From an uncultured Ruminococcus sp. (GTDB lineage Bacteria > Bacillota > Clostridia > Lachnospirales > Lachnospiraceae): a DNA stretch of 14,290 nt. Shown in pieces: positions 1 to 6,431 of the stretch. A program made the position numbers and the translations under genes. The notes under the pieces were generated by a model. It made no database searches, had not been told where the DNA came from, and saw only the letters and a program-made list of their open reading frames with translations. Position 1 is the first letter of the stretch. Each line of letters opens with the position of its first letter. Where the stretch lies: NCBI GenBank assembly GCA_900544395.1, contig UQVC01000045.1:1-14290 (forward strand), given 5' to 3'.

Positions 1-308
1 TGTTGTCCAAGTTTCTGGAAACATTTCCAAAACTGAAGCTGTTACAGGATGGAACGAAAGTATCCGTGACATTGTATGAAGATAAAAGTCAGCAGGAGCG
101 CATTGAGGAATACATTTTGTATCAGTTAAAGCAGGCAGGATTCCAGGGAGTATCTCTGGGAACTCTCGGAAATAAGATCCGAAATAAGTTCGGGAATTTT
201 AAAGTAAGAGATTATGGATATTCGCAGTTTCAGCAATATGTGAAAAGTTTCCCCGGAGTAGAACTGGAAGATGACGGGGAACAGAAATGGGCAGTATTAA
301 GAAAATAA
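1..308 (+). CDS. C-terminal part of an OST-HTH/LOTUS domain protein (partial, 5' end outside window)
   Basis: The reading frame is open to the left edge and ends at TAA 306-308, so this is the last ~102 codons of a longer gene; the TTG at position 3 has no visible ribosome binding site and is not a credible start. The fragment shows an OST-HTH/LOTUS-like pattern: a helix containing EEYILYQLKQAG, then SLGTLGNKIRNKF, then VRDYGYSQFQQYVKSF and a final strand around KWAVLRK. In bacteria this winged-helix domain commonly sits C-terminal to a NYN (PIN-like) nuclease domain, as in LabA/DUF88-type proteins, and is thought to bind RNA. The NYN part, if present, lies outside the window, so the function of the whole protein is inferred. 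A strong terminator follows directly and separates it from the next operon. Confidence 0.75.
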   Translation, partial: LSKFLETFPKLKLLQDGTKVSVTLYEDKSQQERIEEYILYQLKQAGFQGVSLGTLGNKIRNKFGNFKVRDYGYSQFQQYVKSFPGVELEDDGEQKWAVLRK

Positions 309-318
309 AGGAAAGAGA

Positions 319-357
319 CAGTCGTATGATTTGCAGAGGTCATACGGCTGTTTTTTT
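319..357 (+). terminator. Intrinsic terminator after the OST-HTH gene
   Basis: An 11-bp stem pairs 319-329 (CAGTCGTATGA) with 340-350 (TCATACGGCTG), with one G-U pair and a 10-nt loop. Seven T residues follow at 351-357. It begins 11 nt after the stop codon of the upstream gene. Confidence 0.9.
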
Positions 358-377
358 CATCTTATGAAAAAACAAGG

Positions 378-406
378 TTGACAAAACTAAAAACATAGTG
401 TACTAT
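378..406 (+). promoter_or_regulatory. Sigma-A-type promoter of the gntR-ABC operon
   Basis: The -35 box TTGACA (378-383) is a perfect match and is followed after 17 bp by TACTAT (401-406) as -10. The start of transcription would fall near 413, giving a short leader of ~35 nt before the ATG at 448. The -10 box lies inside the dyad at 397-420. Confidence 0.8.
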
Positions 407-420
407 CTAACTATAGCACT
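397..420 (+). promoter_or_regulatory. Candidate operator of the YtrA-like GntR repressor
   Basis: A 24-bp imperfect dyad has outer arms AGTG (397-400) and CACT (417-420), and inner matching pairs at 404-405/412-413 and at the centre 408/409. It overlaps the -10 box and the expected start site. GntR repressors of this type usually repress their own operon by binding such a dyad, so autoregulation is inferred. No consensus search could be run. Confidence 0.55.
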
Positions 421-447
421 GATACACGAGGAGGAAGGAGGAAGAAG

Positions 448-810
448 ATGAATTACAATGCAGAGATGCCGATTTATCTGCAGGTCATTCATGACTTGAA
501 GAAAAAGATGATCCAGGGAAAGATACTTCCCGGAGAGAAGCTTCCATCCAACAGAGAGCTGGCGGTTCTTTATAAGATCAATCAGAACACTGCGGCAAGA
601 ATTTACAGAGAGATGGAGACACATGGATATTGTTATACAAAGCGGGGGATTGGAACATTTGTGATGGAGGAAGAGACGATGTTCGAGACGATAAAAAAAG
701 AAATGGCAGAAGAATTGTTGAGCAGCTTTATACATGAGATGCAGGATCTTGGATTTGAAAAAGATGATATTATCTCAAAAATTGCAGACTACAAGGAGGA
801 GAGAAGATGA
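448..810 (+). CDS. GntR family transcriptional regulator, YtrA-like
   Basis: A 120-residue DNA-binding repressor. Residues ~7-70 form the GntR winged helix: MPIYLQVIHDLKKKMIQG, then the typical GEKLPSNRELA with the recognition helix INQNTAARIYREME, and the wing KRGIGTFV. Only ~45 residues follow the wing, with no FadR- or UTRA-type ligand domain; this short helical tail is the hallmark of the YtrA subfamily, which usually sits first in an operon with ABC transporter genes, as here. The start is ATG 448 with AAGGAGG at 435-441. The stop overlaps the next start (ATGA, 807-810), so translational coupling is likely. In better studied relatives the operon responds to cell-wall-active antibiotics; the inducer here is unknown. 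Confidence 0.93.
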   Translation: MNYNAEMPIYLQVIHDLKKKMIQGKILPGEKLPSNRELAVLYKINQNTAARIYREMETHGYCYTKRGIGTFVMEEETMFETIKKEMAEELLSSFIHEMQDLGFEKDDIISKIADYKEERR

Positions 811-1493
811 TTTTAGAATGTCGTGATTTAAGCAAATCATTTTACACAAAAAAGGCGCTGAATGAAGTTTCGCTGAAACTGGAAGGCGGAAAGATCTATG
901 GTCTGCTCGGGGAGAACGGAAGTGGGAAGACCACATGGATGAAGATCATCTCCGGTCTGACAAAGCCTACATCCGGAGAGGTTTTGTTCAAGGAGCATCC
1001 GTGGTTCTATGGAGATAAGGCAGAGATCGCCTACATGTCTACAGAGCCGTTTTTCTACAGTTTTCTGGATGTGAACGGAGTCGGACAGTACTATAAAGAT
1101 TTCTTCCCGGATTTTGATGAGAAGAAATTTCACGAGATGGTAAGAAGGATGTCCCTGGAAGGTAAGATGAAGGTCAAAGAACTGTCCACCGGTATGACAG
1201 CAAAGCTGAAGGTGATCGCAACACTGAGCCGCAAAGCAGAGCTGTATCTTCTGGATGAGCCGTTCAATGGAATTGATTACAAAGCAAAAGAAGAGATTCT
1301 CGGGATGATCCTGGAGTCAGCAAATGAAAAAAATACCTTTGTAATTTCCACACATATGATCGATGAGATCGAGAGTTTTATCGATGAGGCAATCTTTATC
1401 AAAGACGGAGAAGTTGTGCGCCGGATGTCAGTGGAAGAAGAACGGATGCAAAGTGGAAAATCCGTGGCAGATATTTATCTGGAGATCATGTAG
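807..1493 (+). CDS. ABC transporter ATP-binding protein (YtrB/BcrA-like)
   Basis: A 228-residue cytoplasmic ATPase subunit. Visible motifs are Walker A GENGSGKTT (residues 35-43), signature LSTGM (126-130), Walker B LYLLDEP with D-loop NGID (146-157) and the H-loop histidine at 182 (STHM). The signature LSTGM and the region after strand 3 (YMSTEPFFY, where a Q-loop glutamine is normally found) are non-canonical, but such variation is common in ABC-2 type ATPases of the YtrB group. It overlaps the repressor gene by 4 nt and is followed 44 nt later by a permease gene, so the three probably make one transporter with its regulator. The substrate cannot be told from sequence; antibiotic or peptide export or sensing is the usual guess for this family. 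Confidence 0.93.
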   Translation: MILECRDLSKSFYTKKALNEVSLKLEGGKIYGLLGENGSGKTTWMKIISGLTKPTSGEVLFKEHPWFYGDKAEIAYMSTEPFFYSFLDVNGVGQYYKDFFPDFDEKKFHEMVRRMSLEGKMKVKELSTGMTAKLKVIATLSRKAELYLLDEPFNGIDYKAKEEILGMILESANEKNTFVISTHMIDEIESFIDEAIFIKDGEVVRRMSVEEERMQSGKSVADIYLEIM

Positions 1494-1537
1494 GAAGAAC
1501 AAAGGCAGAATGAGAAAAGAGAAAGAGAGGAAACAAA

Positions 1538-2293
1538 ATGGGACGTTTGATTAAATATGAGCTGAAAAAACAGCAGACATCCAGAAACATCATACTGGCG
1601 CTGCTTCTGGTATTTTTACTGGCATTTGCGGCAGGAATTTTTTCAGACAATGGGAATATGGTAGGAATCAGTATGGGACTGGAGATTTTTGTTGGAATGT
1701 TTGTCTTCTTCTATATGGGAATTGAAAGTCTGTTGATATTGAATCGTGACCTGAAAACAAAGCAGAGTCATATGCTCTGGATGGTGCCGATGCCAAGCTG
1801 GAAGATCCTTGGTGCAAAATATATCGCAGCAGCGTTGCAGATTTTCTGTATTTCAGCAGCATATGTGCTGGCTGGTACCGCATGCGTTATGACGATGATC
1901 GCAAAAGAGGGAGCATGGAAAGAACTTATGCAGGCAATCCGCATGGGATTTGAGTGGCTGCTTCAGGGCAACCTGGACTGGATAACCGTTCTGGCAATCT
2001 TGCTGTTTTTCTTCCTGGCATGGACATCTGTGATCGCAACCGGATTTCTGGCAATTATTGTATCCAGAACGGTATTGATCAATTCCAGATTTGCAGGGAT
2101 TGTTTCTTTGATCCTGTTCTTCGTGATCAACGGAATTGTGGAGTATGGTTATAACCTGTTTGCAAGATACGAGGTTCTGGGAATTCACAAAGGACTTTAT
2201 ATCGGAATCGCAGAATACGGATTCTATATTGTGGTATGTGTTGGATTGTTTGCCATATCCAGCGTGCTGGCAGAAAAGAAATTAAGTGTATAA
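1538..2293 (+). CDS. ABC-2 type transporter permease
   Basis: A 251-residue membrane protein with about six hydrophobic segments, near residues 17-36, 46-68, 95-117, 148-172, 183-203 and 225-245, matching the six-helix layout of ABC-2 permeases. The first residues, MGRLIKYELKKQ, resemble the amphipathic N-terminal helix that docks on the ATPase in this family. The start is ATG 1538 with a purine-rich GAGAGG site just upstream. It is the last gene of the gntR-ABC operon and presumably pairs with the ATPase at 807-1493. The sequence gives no direct clue to the substrate. Confidence 0.88.
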   Translation: MGRLIKYELKKQQTSRNIILALLLVFLLAFAAGIFSDNGNMVGISMGLEIFVGMFVFFYMGIESLLILNRDLKTKQSHMLWMVPMPSWKILGAKYIAAALQIFCISAAYVLAGTACVMTMIAKEGAWKELMQAIRMGFEWLLQGNLDWITVLAILLFFFLAWTSVIATGFLAIIVSRTVLINSRFAGIVSLILFFVINGIVEYGYNLFARYEVLGIHKGLYIGIAEYGFYIVVCVGLFAISSVLAEKKLSV

Positions 2294-2299
2294 AATATG

Positions 2300-2339
2300 G
2301 AAGGTACAGTCTGTTAAATCGGATTGTATCTTCTTTTTT
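2300..2339 (+). terminator. Intrinsic terminator of the gntR-ABC operon
   Basis: A 12-bp stem pairs 2300-2311 with 2322-2333 (two G-U pairs) around a 10-nt loop and is followed by six T residues (2334-2339). It starts 6 nt after the permease stop codon. Confidence 0.88.
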
Positions 2340-2351
2340 AATTTTACAACT

Positions 2352-2375
2352 GTCTTGTCATATGTAAAGTCTTGT
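2352..2375 (+). promoter_or_regulatory. Candidate NiaR operator (direct repeat in the nadA promoter)
   Basis: The heptamer GTCTTGT occurs twice, at 2352-2358 and 2369-2375, 17 bp apart. The first copy overlaps the -35 box and the second lies in the spacer next to the -10, so a bound repressor would block RNA polymerase. NiaR is encoded in the same operon and controls NAD synthesis genes in related Firmicutes, so this repeat is the best candidate site. The link is positional, not shown by a motif search. Confidence 0.45.
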
Positions 2376-2383
2376 GCTATAAT
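2355..2383 (+). promoter_or_regulatory. Promoter of the nadABC-niaR operon
   Basis: TTGTCA (2355-2360) and a perfect TATAAT (2378-2383) are separated by 17 bp. Transcription would begin near 2390, leaving a leader of about 50 nt before nadA. Confidence 0.85.
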
Positions 2384-2438
2384 GGTCAGCAATTAACGAT
2401 AAAAATTTAACAATTCAGGATAAGTGAGGGAATAGAAG

Positions 2439-3344
2439 ATGACAATTGTGGAAGAAATCCAGAAATTGAAGCAAGAAAAAAATGCAGTCATTCTGGCACA
2501 TTATTATGTAAGGCCGGAGATTCAGGACATTGCCGACTACATCGGAGATTCTTTTTATCTGAGTAAGGTTGCAGTCGGATTGAAAGAGCAGACCATCGTA
2601 TTCTGTGGCGTTTCTTTTATGGGAGAGAGTGCGAAGGTACTGAACCCGGAGAAAACCGTATTGATGCCGGATATGCATGCAGACTGTGCAATGGCACATA
2701 TGGCAGATGCAGATACGATCCAGAAGATGCGTGATACATATGAAGATCTGGCAGTGGTGTGTTACATCAATTCTACTGCAGAATTGAAGACACATTCTGA
2801 TGTGTGTGTTACATCAGCAAATGCAGTGAAGATCGTAAAAGCACTTCCGAACAAGAATATTTTCTTTATTCCGGACAAGAACCTGGCACATTTTATTGCA
2901 GAGCAGGTACCGGAGAAGAACTTTGTATACAACGAAGGCTATTGCCCGATCCATGAGAAGATGCAGGTGGAAGAGATCAAAAAAGCAAAGGCACAGCATC
3001 CGAATGCAGAAGTATTGTCCCATCCGGAATGTCCGAAAGCAGTGCTGGAGATTTCCGATTATGTGGGAAGTACATCCGGGATCATTGATTATGCAGCAAA
3101 AAGCGAAAACGAAGAATTTATTATCTGTACGGAAAATGGAGTTCGCTACAAACTGGAAAAGGACAACCCGGGCAAGAAGTTTTATTTTACAGAGACAGAG
3201 CCTGTCTGCACAGATATGAAGCTGATCACATTAGAAAAAGTTCTTCACGTCTTAAAAACAGGAGAGAATGAAGTGCATTTGAGTGAAGCATTGAGAACGG
3301 ACTCCAGAAAACCATTGGAAAAAATGCTGGAGCTGGCAAAATAG
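2439..3344 (+). CDS. nadA: Quinolinate synthase NadA
   Basis: A 301-residue cytoplasmic enzyme that condenses iminoaspartate with dihydroxyacetone phosphate to form quinolinate, the second step of de novo NAD synthesis. The three [4Fe-4S] cluster cysteines are visible at C83 (HADCAMA), C169 (GYCPIHEKM) and C257 (EPVCTDM), with spacing close to the Thermotoga maritima enzyme. Expected active-site residues are also present: H21 and Y23 (AHYYV), Y109 and N111 (CYINS), H195 and E197 (HPEC) and T212 (GSTSG). Its length matches the short, structurally characterised form of the family. It is the first gene of the operon and 46 nt precede nadB, which supplies its unstable substrate. The oxygen-sensitive cluster suits an anaerobe. 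Confidence 0.97.
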   Translation: MTIVEEIQKLKQEKNAVILAHYYVRPEIQDIADYIGDSFYLSKVAVGLKEQTIVFCGVSFMGESAKVLNPEKTVLMPDMHADCAMAHMADADTIQKMRDTYEDLAVVCYINSTAELKTHSDVCVTSANAVKIVKALPNKNIFFIPDKNLAHFIAEQVPEKNFVYNEGYCPIHEKMQVEEIKKAKAQHPNAEVLSHPECPKAVLEISDYVGSTSGIIDYAAKSENEEFIICTENGVRYKLEKDNPGKKFYFTETEPVCTDMKLITLEKVLHVLKTGENEVHLSEALRTDSRKPLEKMLELAK

Positions 3345-3390
3345 AGTGTCTTTTTGAAAAAAGAGACTTGCCGAAAGGAAAGAGAGTATT

Positions 3391-4578
3391 ATGAAGAAAA
3401 AAGCAGATGTTGTTATCGTTGGAACCGGTGTAGCGGGATTGTTTTCGGCGTTGAATCTTCCGGATGACAAAGAAATCATCATGATCACGAAATCAGATGC
3501 CGAGAGCAGTGATTCATTTCTGGCACAGGGCGGAATCTGTGTACTCCGGGATGAACAGGATTATGACAGCTATTTTGAAGATACGATGAGAGCCGGTCAT
3601 TATGAAAACAGGAAAGAATCTGTCGATATTATGATCCGCAGTTCTGGAAAAATCATTGAAGATCTGGTAGGATATGGAGTAGAATTTGAAAAGGACGGAG
3701 AAGCGTTTGCCTACACAAGAGAGGGGGCACACTCCAGACCGAGAATTCTGTTTCATGCAGATGTGACAGGAAAAGAGATCACCAGTAAGCTGTTGGCGCG
3801 GGTAAGGGAAAAGAATAACGTAACAATTTACGAATATACGACCATGACAGATATTCTTGAGGAAAACGGAAAATGTGCGGGAATCACCGTGAAGACGCAA
3901 AGTGGTGAAGAGTCCTCTATTTATGCAGATTATACCATTCTGGCAAGTGGAGGAATCGGCGGGTTGTACCAGCATTCCACAAATTTTCCGCATCTGACAG
4001 GAGATGCACTGGAAGTAGCGAAAAAACATCACATCCGTCTGGAGCATCTGGATTATGTACAGATCCATCCGACTACATTGTATTCGGAAAAGCCGGGCAG
4101 ACGATTCCTGATCTCCGAATCCGTCCGTGGGGAAGGCGCACTTCTCTATAATAAAAACATGGAGCGTTTCGTAGATGAACTGCTTCCGCGAGATGTGGTG
4201 ACCAGGGCAATCCGGGAACAGATGGAAAAGGATGGAACGAATTTTGTGTGGCTGTCCATGGCGCCGATCGAGAAAGAGACGATATTGAGTCATTTTCCGA
4301 ATATTTACGAGCATTGCCTGGAGGAAGGCTATGATGTTACAAAAGAATGCATCCCGGTTGTTCCGGCGCAGCATTATTTTATGGGCGGAATCTGGGTAGA
4401 TAAAAACAGTCATACATCCATGCCGCAGTTGTTTGCAGTGGGAGAGACAAGCTGCAACGGTGTACATGGGGCAAACCGTCTGGCAAGTAATTCTCTGCTG
4501 GAAAGCCTTGTGTTTGCAAAAAGAGCAGCAAATCTGATCAAGGAAGAAAGCTGTCTGGAAAAAGAGCAGGCAGTATAA
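3391..4578 (+). CDS. nadB: L-aspartate oxidase NadB (short form)
   Basis: A 395-residue FAD enzyme that oxidises L-aspartate to iminoaspartate for NadA. The N-terminal FAD-binding motif is GTGVAG (residues 11-16), followed by the SSDSFLAQGGI stretch typical of the fumarate reductase/succinate dehydrogenase flavoprotein superfamily. Catalytic positions known from E. coli NadB (H244, R290, H351, R386) appear to correspond to H226 (QIHPTTLY), R267 (RDVVTRAI), H328 (QHYFMGG) and R363 (GANRLASNS). The protein ends about 30 residues after the last of these, so the C-terminal helical domain of the ~540-residue E. coli enzyme is absent. Shorter forms seem usual in clostridia, so this need not mean loss of function. 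In anaerobes the reoxidant is probably fumarate or another acceptor rather than oxygen. Confidence 0.95.
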   Translation: MKKKADVVIVGTGVAGLFSALNLPDDKEIIMITKSDAESSDSFLAQGGICVLRDEQDYDSYFEDTMRAGHYENRKESVDIMIRSSGKIIEDLVGYGVEFEKDGEAFAYTREGAHSRPRILFHADVTGKEITSKLLARVREKNNVTIYEYTTMTDILEENGKCAGITVKTQSGEESSIYADYTILASGGIGGLYQHSTNFPHLTGDALEVAKKHHIRLEHLDYVQIHPTTLYSEKPGRRFLISESVRGEGALLYNKNMERFVDELLPRDVVTRAIREQMEKDGTNFVWLSMAPIEKETILSHFPNIYEHCLEEGYDVTKECIPVVPAQHYFMGGIWVDKNSHTSMPQLFAVGETSCNGVHGANRLASNSLLESLVFAKRAANLIKEESCLEKEQAV

Positions 4579-4615
4579 AAGATACCGTTAAGAAAGAATG
4601 AGAAGGAGAACGAAA

Positions 4616-5470
4616 ATGAACGATATTACAATGAAACTTCAGGCAGATCACCTGATTTTAGAAGCATTAAAAGAAGATATTTCCAGTGAAGACGTGACAA
4701 CAAATTCGGTTATGAAAGAAGCGGTGCAGGGGGAGGTAGACCTGATCTGTAAACAGGACGGAATTATTGCAGGATTGGAAGTATTTGAGAGAGTATTCTA
4801 TCTCCTGGATCCAAATACAAAGGTGGAATTGTACTGCAAGGATGGAGAAGAAGTGAAAAACGGACAGCTGATGGGAAAGGTCACAGGAGATATCCGCGTG
4901 CTGCTTTCCGGAGAAAGAGTAGCGCTGAATTATCTGCAGAGAATGAGTGGGATCGCTACTTATACCAATTCTGTAGCAAAACTTCTGGAAGGAAGCAAGA
5001 TCAAACTTCTGGACACCAGAAAAACAACACCGAATATGCGTATTTTTGAGAAATATGCAGTGCGTGCAGGCGGCGGATACAATCATCGCTACAATCTTTC
5101 AGACGGAGTTCTGTTAAAAGACAATCACATCGGAGCAGCGGGAAGCGTGACAAAAGCGGTGCAGATGGCAAAAGAGTATGCACCGTTTGTCAGAAAAATT
5201 GAAGTAGAAGTAGAAAATCTGGATATGGTAAAAGAAGCGGTGGAAGCCGGCGCAGATATCATCATGCTTGATAATATGTCACCGGAGGATATGAAAAAAG
5301 CAGTGGAGCTGATCGACGGAAGAGCCCAGACAGAGTGCTCCGGAAATGTGACAAAAGAAAATATCGCGCGTCTGACAGAGATCGGAGTTGACTATATTTC
5401 CAGCGGTGCGTTGACACACTCCGCTCCGATCCTGGATATTTCTTTAAAGAATCTGCATGCAGTGGAATAA
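4616..5470 (+). CDS. nadC: Nicotinate-nucleotide diphosphorylase (carboxylating) NadC
   Basis: A 284-residue enzyme that turns quinolinate and PRPP into nicotinate mononucleotide, CO2 and pyrophosphate, completing the NadA/NadB branch. Family motifs are clear: RVALNYLQRMSGIAT, the phosphoribosyl-binding DTRKTTPNMR (D133, R135, K136), GGGYNHRYNLSDGVLLKDNH, the EVEVEN strand, MLDNM, ECSGNV and the C-terminal ISSGALTHSAP phosphate loop. I chose ATG 4616 because AAGGAGAA (4603-4610) sits 5 nt upstream of it. The in-frame ATG at 4598 would add only six residues (MRRRTK) and place that ribosome binding site inside the gene. It lies 37 nt after nadB and 33 nt before niaR. Confidence 0.96.
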   Translation: MNDITMKLQADHLILEALKEDISSEDVTTNSVMKEAVQGEVDLICKQDGIIAGLEVFERVFYLLDPNTKVELYCKDGEEVKNGQLMGKVTGDIRVLLSGERVALNYLQRMSGIATYTNSVAKLLEGSKIKLLDTRKTTPNMRIFEKYAVRAGGGYNHRYNLSDGVLLKDNHIGAAGSVTKAVQMAKEYAPFVRKIEVEVENLDMVKEAVEAGADIIMLDNMSPEDMKKAVELIDGRAQTECSGNVTKENIARLTEIGVDYISSGALTHSAPILDISLKNLHAVE

Positions 5471-5503
5471 AGATGCAGAAAAAGAAAGAGAGGAACAGTA
5501 TTT

Positions 5504-6025
5504 ATGACAGGTTCTGAACGCAGAGATCAAATCATAAATCAGATTAAAAAAAGCAGTATTCCGGTATCTGGGGCGCAGCTTGCAAAAGAATTTGATGTCA
5601 GCCGGCAGGTGATCGTGCAGGATATCGCACTGATCCGGGCAGCGGGACATGAGATCATATCCACAAACAGGGGATATCTTCTGAATACTCCACATTCCGT
5701 GAACCGGATCTTCAAAGTGAATCACACGGATGAAGAGTTGGAAGACGAGTTGTGTACGGTAGTGGATCTGGGCGGAAAAGTGGTGAACGTGATGGTCAAT
5801 CACAGGGTGTACGGTCACATGGAGGCAGAGATTAACATCACATCCAGACGAAAAGTGATGGAATTTGTAGAGGATATTAAGCGGGGAAAATCAAGTCCTC
5901 TGAAAAATATTACCTCCAATTATCACTATCATCTGATCGAGGCAGATTCCGAAGAGACACTGGATCTGATCGAAGAGGCATTACGGCAGAAAAAATTTCT
6001 GGTCGAAGTGGCCGCTGGATCGTAA
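5504..6025 (+). CDS. niaR: NAD biosynthesis transcriptional repressor NiaR (HTH-11 plus 3H domain)
   Basis: A 173-residue regulator. Residues ~5-60 are an HTH_11 winged helix (GAQLAKEFDVSRQVIVQDIALIR, wing STNRGYLL), and residues ~74-170 are a 3H domain. The metal ligands known from T. maritima TM1602 (H79, E87, H144, H146) match H74, E82, H141 and H143 here in order and near-identical spacing. NiaR binds nicotinic acid as co-repressor and shuts down NAD synthesis and niacin uptake genes. Its position as last gene behind nadABC supports feedback control of this operon, including itself, probably through the direct repeat at 2352-2375. No terminator is visible right after the stop. Confidence 0.95.
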   Translation: MTGSERRDQIINQIKKSSIPVSGAQLAKEFDVSRQVIVQDIALIRAAGHEIISTNRGYLLNTPHSVNRIFKVNHTDEELEDELCTVVDLGGKVVNVMVNHRVYGHMEAEINITSRRKVMEFVEDIKRGKSSPLKNITSNYHYHLIEADSEETLDLIEEALRQKKFLVEVAAGS

Positions 6026-6052
6026 TAAGACAAATTTTTAAAAGGTGCAATC

Positions 6053-6081
6053 TTGACTTATCATTCCGGCTGTGATACGAT
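6053..6081 (+). promoter_or_regulatory. Promoter of the T-box-metG unit
   Basis: TTGACT (6053-6058), 17 bp, TACGAT (6076-6081). The transcript would start near 6088, about 55 nt before T-box Stem I. A 7-bp hairpin (6096-6102 with 6106-6112, loop TTT) lies in that stretch. Confidence 0.7.
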
Positions 6082-6140
6082 TTTCAACGAGAAAGTGTGT
6101 ATTTTATACACATATCTGGTAGAAAAATCATACGGAAAAT

Positions 6141-6413
6141 GCAAAGACGGAGAGAGTAGGTTATCCGAAATTTTACAGAGAATTCCCGGAAGATCCGAGA
6201 AAGGATCCGATGCTGAGAGGGATGAACGGAAGATGATCGAACATGGCTCCCGAGCGGCGCAGCAAGCATGATGTGAACTGCGATGGGTTCGCCCTTTACA
6301 GCGAGCGAGTGTGAAAAGCACTCACAGAGGTTTCAGCCGTGAGGCTGAGATAAATCAGAAGTGGTAACACGGTATTCACCCGTCTTCTTGGCAGCAGGAA
6401 GACGGGATTTTTT
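6141..6413 (+). promoter_or_regulatory. T-box riboswitch, methionine-specific, controlling metG
   Basis: This leader senses uncharged tRNA-Met and allows metG transcription when methionyl-tRNA is scarce. Stem I begins with the GAGAGAGTAGG motif (~6149) and contains GCTGAGAGGGATGAAC, and its specifier loop ends in GAAC followed by codon ATG at 6243-6245, matching the downstream gene. Two further hairpins follow (GAGTG 6307-6311 with CACTC 6319-6323; TCAGCC 6333-6338 with GGCTGA 6343-6348). The antiterminator forms from AGAAG (6357-6361) with CTTCT (6384-6388) and ACGG (6369-6372) with CCGT (6380-6383). Its 7-nt bulge carries TGGT (6362-6365), which would pair with the tRNA ACCA end (discriminator A). 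The competing terminator is listed separately. The 5' boundary is approximate. Confidence 0.93.
6379..6413 (+). terminator. T-box regulated (attenuator) terminator before metG
   Basis: A perfect 9-bp stem pairs CCCGTCTTC (6379-6387) with GAAGACGGG (6398-6406), followed by a T run at 6408-6413. The left arm shares bases 6380-6387 with the antiterminator, so the two folds exclude each other. Confidence 0.95.
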
Positions 6414-6431
6414 ATGAAGGAGAGAAGAGAG

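Noticed and set aside
3348..3367. Hairpin GTCTTTTT/AAAAAGAGAC between nadA and nadB as a terminator
   Set aside because: The stem is bulged and A/T-rich and no U-tract follows. The nad genes are closely spaced and act in one pathway, so an operon is more likely.
6053..6271. A 72-codon open frame upstream of metG
   Set aside because: It lies over the promoter and Stem I of the T-box, has no RBS, and its peptide looks like translated RNA structure.
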